DNA of 6,717 nucleotides from CAYWXK01 sp964462515 (GCA_964462515.1 CAYWXK010000096.1:1-6717), one strand, 5' to 3'. Positions 1-5,917 are shown, counted from the first letter of the stretch. Notes: a model not told the origin generated them from the letters alone. Numbers and translations: made by a program.

Positions 1-383
1 AAGCGGGCGATAACCTGTCTTGTATCCATACCGAGCTTGATAATTTTAAGCGCAACCCTTCGGCGGATGGGTTCCTGCTGTTCGGCCATATATACGACGC
101 CGAATCCGCCTTCGCCAATCTGCTCTAAAAGCTTGTATCGGCCTATGATGGTGCCGGGACCTTCTGTCATAGGTGCATTGTCGAGTGTGACATCTGAAGC
201 AAAGGCCGGAACCTCAAGGAAATCCCCAGCTTCTTTATGAGCTTTGAGTAGCGACTCAACTTCTGCCCTCAATTGTTGGTCATCTCCGCACATCTTGTCT
301 AAAAAAGCCGCTCTCGCTTCTTTGTCTGCGATTTCGATGGCAATATTAAAAATTTCTTCTGGTTTCATTTTTTCTATTCCCAT
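1..383 (-). CDS. Serine/threonine protein kinase, N-terminal part (runs off left edge)
   Basis: This is the first 127 codons of a Hanks-type Ser/Thr protein kinase, cut by the window edge. The start ATG (383-381) is preceded by a strong Shine-Dalgarno AAGGAG with 7 nt spacing. Residues 1-77 form a charged, mostly helical leader of the kind seen in planctomycete kinases paired with ECF sigma factors (an AFLDKMCGDD stretch, then EVESLLKAH). The kinase domain starts near residue 79 (GRYKLLEQIGEGGFGVVY), with the glycine-rich ATP loop GEGGFG at 90-95 and the ATP-anchoring lysine in VALKIIK at K113. The last residues (GMDTRQVIAR) match the usual stretch leading to helix C. The family phosphorylates protein Ser/Thr residues. 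The gene lies 151 nt downstream of the sigma factor gene on the same strand, so the two may form an operon. The catalytic loop and any C-terminal sensor repeats are outside the window. Confidence 0.93.
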   Translation of the reverse strand, partial: MGIEKMKPEEIFNIAIEIADKEARAAFLDKMCGDDQQLRAEVESLLKAHKEAGDFLEVPAFASDVTLDNAPMTEGPGTIIGRYKLLEQIGEGGFGVVYMAEQQEPIRRRVALKIIKLGMDTRQVIAR

Positions 384-389
384 AAGATG

Positions 390-396
390 TCTCCTT
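390..396 (-). promoter_or_regulatory. Shine-Dalgarno of the kinase gene
   Basis: On the minus strand the bases just before the ATG at 383 read TTAAGGAGACATCTT. The AAGGAG core is 7 nt from the start. It supports this ATG over the second in-frame ATG five codons later. Confidence 0.7.
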
Positions 397-534
397 AATG
401 GTCGTTTCATTAAGAAAATGCGCCGTTTAGAACTGATTTGGGCCAAGATTTTGAAAAAACCTTAAATTTTTCCTAATAAACCATACATTCTCCCGTTCTG
501 TTTTTCAAGGCCCACAGTCTGATAGGCAGTCTAT

Positions 535-1092
535 TTATTCACTTTTGTTGATTTCTCTATATAACCAAGTCCTCGCATAGACCCAGTGCCGTTTTGCTGC
601 AGTTATGGATATTCCTAACAACTCAGCTGCTTGCTCAATTGTTAAGCCTGCAAAGTAGCGAAGCTCAACCAGCTTGGCCTTTACCGGGTCCTCCTCTGCG
701 AGTTTTGCCAGTGCCTCATCAAGTGCAATAACATCTTCTTTTGGCTCTTCAATAGCCATAGTTGCATCCTCAAAATCAACTCTCTGCTGGTCACCACCGC
801 GTTTTAGCCGTCTCTTGCGCCTTGCATTTTCAATAAGAATACGCCGCATAGCTTCAGCCGATGCTAAAAAGAAATGTGTGCGGCTTTTCCAATTCCTGGC
901 TTCCTCTCCGACCAAGCGGATATAGGCCTCATGAACTAAGGCAGTCGCTTGTAGTGTCTGACCAGGCCTTTCCTGCGATAGTTTCCAGGCAGCTAACCGC
1001 CGAAGTTCATCATAGACCGCCGGGAAGAGTTTGTCCACAGCACGAGTATCTCCTTGTTCGATCGCATTTAATATATGAGTAACATCAGTCAT
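535..1092 (-). CDS. ECF-type RNA polymerase sigma factor (Sigma70_ECF / TIGR02999-like)
   Basis: This is a complete 185-residue cytoplasmic sigma factor of the ECF subfamily expanded in Planctomycetota and relatives. The region 2 core spans about residues 20-95 and carries the signatures VYDELRRLA (26-34), GQTLQATALVHEAYIRL (44-60), HFFLASAEAMRRILIENARR (73-92) and a basic RRKRRLKRGG tail. The acidic linker is about 101-122. Region 4 is about 123-180, with the DNA-binding helix-turn-helix around YFAGLTIEQAAELLGISITAAKRHW (split here: YFAGLTIEQ at 146-154, then AAELLGISITAAKRHW). Length and domain order are those of the family. The ribosome site is weak (AGAACAGG just upstream), but the ATG fits the conserved N-terminus. 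There is no anti-sigma gene beside it. The kinase gene follows on the same strand, the common planctomycete arrangement in which the kinase is presumed to act as the signalling partner. The gene is transcribed away from the Gfo/Idh/MocA gene. The targets of this sigma factor cannot be read from the sequence. Confidence 0.95.
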   Translation of the reverse strand: MTDVTHILNAIEQGDTRAVDKLFPAVYDELRRLAAWKLSQERPGQTLQATALVHEAYIRLVGEEARNWKSRTHFFLASAEAMRRILIENARRKRRLKRGGDQQRVDFEDATMAIEEPKEDVIALDEALAKLAEEDPVKAKLVELRYFAGLTIEQAAELLGISITAAKRHWVYARTWLYREINKSE

Positions 1093-1338
1093 GCCTGTTC
1101 TCGAAATTAAATCACTCTCGTCAAAGAGTTTCGGTACCGGCCAGTTTTCTCACTGCTATGAATGATGATAACGTGGCAAAGCGGCAAATACAATAAGAAA
1201 GGCTGCCCTCGCTAACTTCTGCCTTTTAGGTGTGGTCCATCCGACAACTCTTAGAATATGATTTCGAAGAAAGAACAACTACTCTAATCAGTCTAATATC
1301 TTCTCTCTTCGGGGGTTCCCTATATTCGTATCAGGTTT

Positions 1339-1488
1339 CTACTTTCTTTCGCCTTCGATGAGTTTTTCTGCTTCGGCTCACAACGCTTTTGCGTCCTCAT
1401 CTTGTGCAAAAAACGCCCACAAAAGTTCAATTGGTGCGGGGCTTGACTTCACAAAAGGCAGATGGTACCCTGTAACCAGTGGTATGAT
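1339..1488 (-). pseudogene. Decayed C-terminal remnant of an unidentified protein
   Basis: Read on the minus strand from 1488, one frame gives a natural-looking protein: IIPLVTGYHLPFVKSS, then PAPIELLWAFFAQDEDAKAL, an in-frame TGA (1380-1378), then AEAEKLIEGERK and a TAG stop (1341-1339). The composition (aliphatic/aromatic core, then an acidic-basic amphipathic helix) is that of a folded protein's C-terminus, not of random sequence. The frame has no start and opens after a stop at 1491-1489, so at most a tail survives. The ELLWAFFA pattern loosely recalls the last helix of some alpha/beta hydrolases, but I do not claim that family. The overlap with the putative promoter of the next gene suggests that the sequence no longer serves as a gene. 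Confidence 0.4.
1480..1488 (+). promoter_or_regulatory. Possible extended -10 promoter for the Gfo/Idh/MocA gene
   Basis: The bases TGGTATGAT form a perfect extended -10 (TG, one base, then TATGAT, which is five of six to consensus). It lies 30 nt before the start codon, which would give a leader of roughly 25 nt carrying the AAGGAG site. No good -35 lies at 17 nt, as is usual for extended -10 promoters. Planctomycete promoter consensus is poorly known, so this is tentative. Confidence 0.3.
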
Positions 1489-1503
1489 TTATTTTTGACA
1501 GAA

Positions 1504-1509
1504 AAGGAG
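1504..1509 (+). promoter_or_regulatory. Shine-Dalgarno of the Gfo/Idh/MocA gene
   Basis: AAGGAG stands 9 nt before the ATG at 1519, and the Tat motif begins six residues into the protein. Together they fix the start. Confidence 0.75.
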
Positions 1510-1518
1510 CATTAACCT

Positions 1519-2838
1519 ATGCGTCAACAAGTAACTCGTCGCAGTTTCCTGCGCAGTATGGCCTGGACCGGCTCAGGCCTGGTCATCCTATTGAACAGTC
1601 GCTCGATATACAGCACCCAAACCAACGAGAGGCTGAACATCGCCGGGATAGGTGTCGGCGGCCGCGGTGCTGACGATATTAATGGCGTAGCGAGTGAGAA
1701 CATCGTTGCCCTGTGCGATGTCGATGAAAAGCATGCAGCACAGACCTTCGAGCGATACCCTCAGGCCAAACAATACAAGGACTTCCGCAGGATGCTCGAT
1801 GAAATGCACCAAAAGATTGATGCGGTGGTTATTGGCACACCTGACCATACGCACGCCCCGGCAGCGGTTATGGCTATGAAACTCGGTAAGCACTGCTACT
1901 GTGAGAAACCGCTCACCCATAGCGTCTATGAAGCCCGGGTGATGGCGGAAGTCGCACGCGAGAAAAAGCTTGTTACACAAATGGGGACGCAGATTCACGC
2001 CGAAAGTAATTACCGTCGTGTAGTGGAGCTTGTGCAGACTGGCGCCATCGGGACAGTGCGTGAGGTCCATATATGGCTTGGTGCTAACTTTTCCGGGCCG
2101 CCCAGGCCGACAGATATGTCGCAGCCCGATGCTTCCCCTGACCGCCCCGCGGCGCCTGATACGCTCGATTGGGACCTATGGCTGGGGCCTGCATCATACC
2201 GGCCTTACCACACAGCTTACGCCCCGTTCGGATGGCGATACTGGTGGAACTTCGCAAATGGTCAACTGGGGGATTTTTTCTGCCATTACTGCGACCTTGC
2301 ATTCTGGGCGTTGAAATTGCGGCACCCGATAACTATAGAAGCTGAAGGGCCGGTCCACCCCGAGAGTGCCGCTCGCTGGACGATCGCCCGACAGGAATAC
2401 CCCGCGCGTGGTGATTTGCCTCCGGTCACATTGACCTGGTACCACGGCGGCGGCTACCCGGCATTTGTAAAAGAAGGCAAGGTCCCACAGTGGGCAAATG
2501 CCGTGCTGTTCATCGGCTCGGAAGGGATGCTGATTGCCGACTACGGCCAACATAAGTTATTGCCTGAAGAGAAGTTTGCCGACTTTAAGCGGCCGGAACC
2601 ATTTATTCCGGATTCTATTGGCCACCATCGTGAATGGGTCGAGGCCTGCAAGACGGGCGGTCAAACCACGTGTAATTTCGACTATTCAGGTGCGCTGACC
2701 GAAGCAGCATTGCTTTGCAATGTCGCACTTCGGACGGGAAAGAAACTCACCTGGGATGTGAAGAACCTCAAGGCCGTAGGTTGCCCGGAAGCTGACGCTT
2801 TTCTCAGGCGTGAATATCGAAAGGGATGGACGCTCTAA
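1519..2838 (+). CDS. Tat-exported Gfo/Idh/MocA-family oxidoreductase
   Basis: This is a complete 439-residue NAD(P)-dependent sugar-type oxidoreductase. The N-terminus is a twin-arginine signal (TRRSFLRSM at 6-14, then a hydrophobic stretch to about 26), so the folded, cofactor-loaded enzyme is expected outside the cytoplasm. The Rossmann domain begins at about 38: LNIAGIGVGGRGADD with the GxGxxG-type loop (43-50), D67 at the end of the second strand (CDVD), GTPDHTH (106-112) and the family's EKP (129-131) carrying the conserved lysine. The C-terminal alpha/beta domain shows DWDLWLGPA (217-225), WRYWWNF (239-245) and GDFFCHYCD (251-259), whose D252-xxx-H256 spacing fits the catalytic Asp/His pair of the family. 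The sequence resembles the large planctomycete group (GFO_IDH_MocA plus a C2-type C-terminal domain). The substrate is unknown, probably a sugar, inositol or glycosyl unit. The gene seems monocistronic: repeats follow within about 35 nt of its stop. Confidence 0.95.
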   Translation: MRQQVTRRSFLRSMAWTGSGLVILLNSRSIYSTQTNERLNIAGIGVGGRGADDINGVASENIVALCDVDEKHAAQTFERYPQAKQYKDFRRMLDEMHQKIDAVVIGTPDHTHAPAAVMAMKLGKHCYCEKPLTHSVYEARVMAEVAREKKLVTQMGTQIHAESNYRRVVELVQTGAIGTVREVHIWLGANFSGPPRPTDMSQPDASPDRPAAPDTLDWDLWLGPASYRPYHTAYAPFGWRYWWNFANGQLGDFFCHYCDLAFWALKLRHPITIEAEGPVHPESAARWTIARQEYPARGDLPPVTLTWYHGGGYPAFVKEGKVPQWANAVLFIGSEGMLIADYGQHKLLPEEKFADFKRPEPFIPDSIGHHREWVEACKTGGQTTCNFDYSGALTEAALLCNVALRTGKKLTWDVKNLKAVGCPEADAFLRREYRKGWTL

Positions 2839-2900
2839 ATGATTTTAGGATGCGTTGTCTTTGCTATAATCCCTCGACTCCCTCGACTTCGCTCGGGACC

Positions 2901-2934
2901 TTCGATTTCACTCAGGATGGTGAGCAAAGTCGAA
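2901..2934. repeat. Imperfect inverted repeat / hairpin
   Basis: TTCGATTTCACTCA (2901-2914) faces TGAGCAAAGTCGAA (2921-2934). Twelve of fourteen positions can pair (one as G-T) around a 6-nt loop. It is made of two oppositely oriented copies of the dispersed motif. It could stabilise or end the transcript of the upstream oxidoreductase gene, but no T-tract follows. Confidence 0.6.
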
Positions 2935-3049
2935 TCTGATGGTGAGCCTGTCTGTGTGCCCAGCCGATTCAGTTTGCAGACGTTTGAAATAGGTTCGACA
3001 CTTCGACTCCCTCGACTGCGCTCGGGACAGGCTTGCTCAGTGCAGGCAA

Positions 3050-3069
3050 CCCCGCAACAAGTTGCGGGG
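3050..3069. repeat. Perfect 9-bp palindrome
   Basis: CCCCGCAAC and GTTGCGGGG are exact reverse complements separated by AA, giving an 8-bp stem with a CAAG loop. It is followed by CTAAATAACC, not a T-run, so it is not a standard terminator. It sits between two dispersed repeat copies. Confidence 0.7.
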
Positions 3070-3081
3070 CTAAATAACCGG

Positions 3082-3127
3082 ATTCCCGCCCGTTCGACTA
3101 CGCTCAGGGCAGGCCCTTCGCGGGAAT
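3082..3127. repeat. ATTCCCGC/GCGGGAAT inverted repeat enclosing a dispersed repeat
   Basis: ATTCCCGC (3082-3089) and GCGGGAAT (3120-3127) are exact 8-bp inverted arms around 30 nt. The TTCGACTACGCTCAGGG unit lies between them, as if one repeat family were nested in another. Confidence 0.6.
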
Positions 3128-3151
3128 GACACTCATCAACTGATGTGTCAT
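3126..3151. repeat. Bulged inverted repeat at the edge of the repeat cluster
   Basis: ATGACA (3126-3131) pairs with TGTCAT (3146-3151), and CATCA (3134-3138) pairs with TGATG (3141-3145). This gives 11 bp with a 2-nt bulge and an AC loop. It marks the point where recognisable minus-strand coding sequence stops. Confidence 0.45.
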
Positions 3152-3345
3152 GAACAAGTAGTGGTATTTTGTCGCCGGTGTTGGTAACCTTGACCAATAT
3201 CCAGTTCAGGAAGTTCTCGCCCTCAGTAGGCCAGTCGAATGCCTTTTGCCAGTCTTTCACATTGGGCAGCGGCGTAGCCCACAGTGTGAACTCGTACCGA
3301 ACAAGCTCATCTTCAGCCACAATCAAAATAACTATGACGACTTGT
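3152..3345 (-). pseudogene. Truncated gene remnant, unidentified protein (minus strand)
   Basis: From 3345 downwards the minus strand reads QVVIVILIVAEDELVRYEF, then TLWATPLPNVKDWQKAFDW, PTEGENFLNWILVKVTNTGD and KIPLLVHD. This is a well-formed, Trp-rich, beta-sheet-like protein segment of about 65 residues. It opens after a TGA with no convincing start or ribosome site, and becomes repeat-derived low-complexity sequence (HSREGP, then PERSRGSR peptides) after about 3152. Although the frame stays open to 2835, that extension is repeat DNA and not protein. The segment looks like an internal piece of a larger secreted or carbohydrate-related protein, but I do not recognise the family. The gene has lost both ends, and its downstream side coincides with the repeat cluster. 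Confidence 0.5.
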
Positions 3346-3459
3346 CAATGCTCGGTCTATATCGACCAGATAGTGGACAAATTTGATAAGCTTGATAATA
3401 TGTCTCCGGGCGCTCCACCGTTTGGTGTCCCCAGTGGGAGTGTGCGAATCGTTCGCTAA
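3334..3459 (+). other. Short ORF or gene tail ending in a TAATG overlap
   Basis: From the ATG at 3334 the plus strand gives 41 residues, MTTCQCSVYIDQIVDKFDK then LDNMSPGAPPFGVPSGSVRIVR, and a TAA at 3457-3459. The last A is also the A of the next ATG. The proline/glycine-rich end resembles a natural protein C-terminus more than noise. The frame stays open upstream to 3169, but there it lies antisense to the minus-strand remnant. It may be the tail of a former plus-strand gene cut at about 3345. No family is recognised. Confidence 0.25.
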
Positions 3460-3548
3460 TGGCGTCAGCCATCCCCAAACGGATAACGACAATAATACTT
3501 ATGACAGTCGGCATACTCACAGGCGTGTTTGGCAGAGGTTACAAATAA
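3459..3548 (+). CDS. Small hydrophobic ORF (29 aa) abutting the glycoside hydrolase
   Basis: This small ORF reads MASAIPKRITTIILMTVG then ILTGVFGRGYK. A short basic start is followed by about 17 hydrophobic residues, the layout of a signal peptide or single membrane span. It starts in a TAATG overlap with the preceding short ORF. It ends with a TAA at 3546-3548 directly followed by the ATG of the glycoside hydrolase, so it could couple translation into that gene. It may equally be the leftover N-terminus of an exported protein whose body was lost. No strong ribosome site precedes it. I do not recognise a family. Confidence 0.25.
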   Translation: MASAIPKRITTIILMTVGILTGVFGRGYK

Positions 3549-5582
3549 ATGAGAATTGGACGAGGATTTCTAAATCTGATGCTGGTGTTCTTTCTTCTTT
3601 GCACATTAGCTTCTGCTAAAGGGCAAGGGTCAGAACCTAACAATAAGAATGTCCCTGCAACGCAGGAGTCTGAACAGGCAATGTCCAAGCTTGGACTGCC
3701 GTCAGATTGGATTGCGGCGTGGTCAGAACCAACAGCCCAACTGCGTCCGCTCCAGATATTACATGGAGTCCCCGCCAAACAGGCCACCTTTGATGGGATG
3801 ATGGTCCTTAAAGAGTTAGGACTGGGAGGAATCGTCTGCAACGTGGATTTTAACGAATATATGGTTTCGGACGAACACTGGGAAACGCTGGTTCGGGCAG
3901 TCGAGGCATGTCAAAAAGTCGGGCTTGTGGTATGGATATATGATGAAGATGGGTATCCCAGCGGTTCAGCGGGAGGATTGGTTCTAAAGCATAATCCAGA
4001 CTATGAAGCTCTTGCTTTAACACACGACCCGCTGCGTCCTGAACCATTTGTATTGCAGCCTTCATACGAGCATACCCATGCGAGCAATAACTTTTATGCA
4101 GCAAGACGGTATCCTAACCTGATTGATGAAAAGGCGGTTAACTGCTTCATCGAAATAACGCACGATGCATACCGGCATCAACTCAAGGAACATTTTGGAA
4201 CGACTGTTAAGGCATTATTTACTGATGAGCCTTCGTTGATGGCGGTGAACATCGGTTCCTTGCCTGATGATATCAAAGCAAAGGTGCGGGTGCTCGACCC
4301 ATTGGACATTGACGCCAAACCATTGCCATCGGTTCCCTGGGTCAGGGACCTGCCCGCGAGATACCGAGAACGTTATGGAGAGGATATTATGGCGGCCAGA
4401 CAAAGCCTCTTTGGAGGGACTGACGAGGCAGACCGGCGCATCCGGCGGCAGTTTTGGGCCTTAATCTCGGAGCTGATTGCCGAAAGATACTTTGGGCAGA
4501 TTAGACAATGGGCCCAGGCACATGGCATAGCATCATCGGGGCATATCTTGTGGGAGGAAATGCCATTACACCATGTTCCACTTGAAGGCAATGCCTTAAA
4601 AGTTTTGCGACAGATGGACATCCCCGGACTGGATATGCTCTCATCTGACCCTGAGGCGGTGCTTTATGACGGCTGGCTGACTGCAACTTTACCGGCGTCG
4701 GCAGCACTTCTGAATGGAGGCCGGCGCGTGATGACAGAGGTGAGCGACTTTGTGCAGAATATGTCAGGGAACAAACCTGCATCATTGACTGATATGAAGG
4801 CAACCGCTGGATGGCAGGCAGCCTTGGGCGTAACTGAGTTCACACTGTACTACAATTACCGTCAGCGAAAGACCGGCGACTATCGGCAGTACTGTGATTT
4901 TGTAGGTCGGCTTAATGCCTTTCTTCGCGAAGCAAAACCGGCGCCTCGTGTATTGTTGTACTATCCAATTTATGACCTCTGGGGCGACTATTTACCAGTA
5001 GGTGAGAAGTTGACATTGGACACACAGCCCAGGAGAACACAGCAGATTGTCAGCTCCTTTATGCGATTGGGACAACGAATGGTGAAAGAGCAGATTTCGT
5101 TCGCTGTAGTCGATTATGAATCGCTTGCAGGTGCCGATATCCACGATAAGAATATCTGCATTAAAGGACATCGATTTGAAGCTCTGGTGCTGCCGGCCGA
5201 AGTGGAGCTGCCGAAGCAGTCGGCTGCAATAGTAGAGCAATTCAAGGCGAATGGTGGAACGGTTCTTCTCGACAAGGCCTCGGGGGCGACCATTGATTTT
5301 AATTCCGTAGCTAATGTTTACGAAAATGGCAGATTGAGCCCACCAAGTGACCGGCTCGTTGTGGGGCGTTTCACCCGGCAGGGAAAGGATATCTTGGCAG
5401 TTGTAAATGTATCTACTGAACCATACGTCGGAAAAATCGCCGGAAAGGATGGCTTACAGTGGTTGGTTGCGCACCCGGATAGTGGACAGATTGAGCACGT
5501 AGCCACGGACGAATTGGGCAGGATTGCAGTTTCAATCCCACCGCGAGGCACAATACTGCTCATTGGCTGTCCCCATCCTTAA
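3549..5582 (+). CDS. Secreted GH106-like glycoside hydrolase (alpha-L-rhamnosidase-like)
   Basis: This 677-residue protein has a clear Sec signal peptide (basic MRIGRG, hydrophobic core 7-20, ASA cleavage after A23). A TIM-barrel-type catalytic region runs from about 50 to 460. Its motifs are LKELGLGGIVCNVDF (87-101), VWIYDEDGYPSGSAGG (128-143), LFTDEPSL (223-230), SGHILWEEMPLHHVPL (330-345), DIPGLDMLSSDPE (357-369) and VMTEVSDF (394-401). E227, E336/E337 and E397 are candidate catalytic acids. A Rossmann-like segment follows (VLLYYPIYDLWGDY, 468-481), then a C-terminal beta-rich domain to about 672 (GTILLIG). These features fit the GH106-like group, which removes terminal rhamnose or related sugars, but at 677 residues the protein is shorter than typical GH106 enzymes and the substrate is open. 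A weak AGAGG ribosome site lies 10 nt upstream. The final CPHP and the stop codon appear to come from an ABC ATPase remnant, so the original C-terminus may be slightly altered. Confidence 0.88.
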   Translation: MRIGRGFLNLMLVFFLLCTLASAKGQGSEPNNKNVPATQESEQAMSKLGLPSDWIAAWSEPTAQLRPLQILHGVPAKQATFDGMMVLKELGLGGIVCNVDFNEYMVSDEHWETLVRAVEACQKVGLVVWIYDEDGYPSGSAGGLVLKHNPDYEALALTHDPLRPEPFVLQPSYEHTHASNNFYAARRYPNLIDEKAVNCFIEITHDAYRHQLKEHFGTTVKALFTDEPSLMAVNIGSLPDDIKAKVRVLDPLDIDAKPLPSVPWVRDLPARYRERYGEDIMAARQSLFGGTDEADRRIRRQFWALISELIAERYFGQIRQWAQAHGIASSGHILWEEMPLHHVPLEGNALKVLRQMDIPGLDMLSSDPEAVLYDGWLTATLPASAALLNGGRRVMTEVSDFVQNMSGNKPASLTDMKATAGWQAALGVTEFTLYYNYRQRKTGDYRQYCDFVGRLNAFLREAKPAPRVLLYYPIYDLWGDYLPVGEKLTLDTQPRRTQQIVSSFMRLGQRMVKEQISFAVVDYESLAGADIHDKNICIKGHRFEALVLPAEVELPKQSAAIVEQFKANGGTVLLDKASGATIDFNSVANVYENGRLSPPSDRLVVGRFTRQGKDILAVVNVSTEPYVGKIAGKDGLQWLVAHPDSGQIEHVATDELGRIAVSIPPRGTILLIGCPHP

Positions 5583-5766
5583 CTTGTGATTCTTGACGAA
5601 CTTTTTTCGGGGCTGGACCCTTTGAATCAGGATTTGCTCAAAGCGGATGGGTATGAACCCAGCGAGATATCTCGTTAACCGACGACCACTGATACTCTCT
5701 TCATCCTGCGGCCTGCTACTCACTGACCGTAAGCAAGCTTATAAATGACGGAATAGTTGCCAGCCG
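5571..5766 (+). pseudogene. ABC-transporter ATPase fragment (Walker B / D-loop region)
   Basis: Directly after the glycoside hydrolase stop, in the same frame, the sequence reads LVILDELFSGLDPLNQDLLK (5583-5642). This is the Walker B strand with its catalytic glutamate (LVILDE) and the D-loop (SGLDP) of an ABC ATPase, most like the NatA/YhaQ type that has LDEPFSGLDPxN. The usual Pro after LDE is Leu. The codons just before, CAT CCT TAA, fit a family HPE in which GAA became TAA. After 5642 the frame fails (TAA at 5676-5678), but about 40 codons on another frame gives LTVSKLINDGIVAS (5723-5764). That resembles the post-H-loop segment (DRIxxINDGxxVAS) at roughly the expected distance. The Walker A, signature motif and N-terminal half are absent. 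It is a non-functional remnant. Confidence 0.65.
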
Positions 5767-5785
5767 CCATTCCCCTTAGTGTTAC

Positions 5786-5917
5786 TCAAGGTAAGGGAAC
5801 GTATTGCCAACCTTCAGTTCCAAAACGTATGTCCCGTTCCACAAATTCCCATACAACAACTTTCTTATTGGTTAAAAGACCCGGATTGCGGCTGAGCTGT
5901 CCCATTACTCTGGGCTG
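5786..5917 (-). pseudogene. C-terminal remnant resembling AlgX/AlgJ-type SGNH acetyltransferase
   Basis: On the minus strand, 43 codons ending at a TGA (5788-5786) read QPRVMGQLSRNPGLLTNKK, then VVVWEFVERDIRFGTEGW and QYVPLP. The pattern LxRxPxLLxxKKVVVWEF followed by a short polar tail matches, from memory, the C-termini of planctomycete alginate O-acetyltransferase AlgX-related proteins (SGNH-fold polysaccharide acetylation enzymes). Upstream of about 5917 the frame stays open to 6109 but is only the antisense of the transposase. The gene body is therefore missing and the fragment was probably cut at the transposase junction. The family call is an inference. That it is real minus-strand coding sequence is more secure than its identity. 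Confidence 0.42.

Larger units (their letters stand above)
1093..1518. other. Intergenic gap between divergent genes
   Basis: This gap lies between the start of the sigma factor gene (minus) and the oxidoreductase gene (plus). Positions 1093-1338 show no convincing coding, repeat or RNA signal in any frame. Positions 1339-1488 hold a decayed minus-strand coding remnant, listed separately. The right end carries the putative extended -10 and the Shine-Dalgarno of the oxidoreductase gene. I could not find a clear -35/-10 pair for the sigma factor gene, or an ECF-type autoregulatory promoter. Confidence 0.5.
2871..3130. repeat. Cluster of dispersed palindromic (REP-like) repeats
   Basis: At least three copies of one GC-rich motif lie here on the plus strand. 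Copies at 2874-2899 and 3003-3028 are 26 nt long and differ at one base (core CTCGACTTCGCTCGGGAC versus CTCGACTGCGCTCGGGAC). A third, TTCGACTACGCTCAGGG followed by CAGGC, is at 3093-3114. A diverged copy (2901-2916) faces an inverted copy (2921-2934). The motif belongs to a type seen dispersed in many environmental bacterial genomes, including planctomycetes. The cluster fills the space right after the oxidoreductase gene. In the minus-strand frame the repeats translate to the characteristic repetitive PERSRGSR peptides, which are artefacts rather than protein. Confidence 0.75.

Noticed and set aside
37..465. Plus-strand ORFs at the left end
   Set aside because: They are antisense to the kinase gene, whose motifs and ribosome site are unambiguous.
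1443..1470. TTGACT as the -35 of the oxidoreductase promoter
   Set aside because: The hexamer at 17 nt is TACCCT, a poor -10. The extended -10 at 1480-1488 fits better.
3050..3069. Palindrome as an intrinsic terminator
   Set aside because: There is no T-tract on either side, and it lies well past the oxidoreductase stop within a repeat cluster.
2871..3130. CRISPR array
   Set aside because: The repeat copies differ, are irregularly spaced and partly inverted, and no cas gene is nearby.
2835..3326. A 163-codon minus-strand ORF taken as one intact gene
   Set aside because: Only the part above about 3152 looks like protein. The rest is translated dispersed repeat, and the start would be a TTG without a ribosome site.
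3332..3520. Minus-strand 62-codon ORF with a hydrophobic start (TVISIIVVIRLG...)
   Set aside because: It overlaps plus-strand ORFs that have better junctions (TAATG, TAAATG), has no ribosome site, and does not join in frame to the minus-strand remnant below it.
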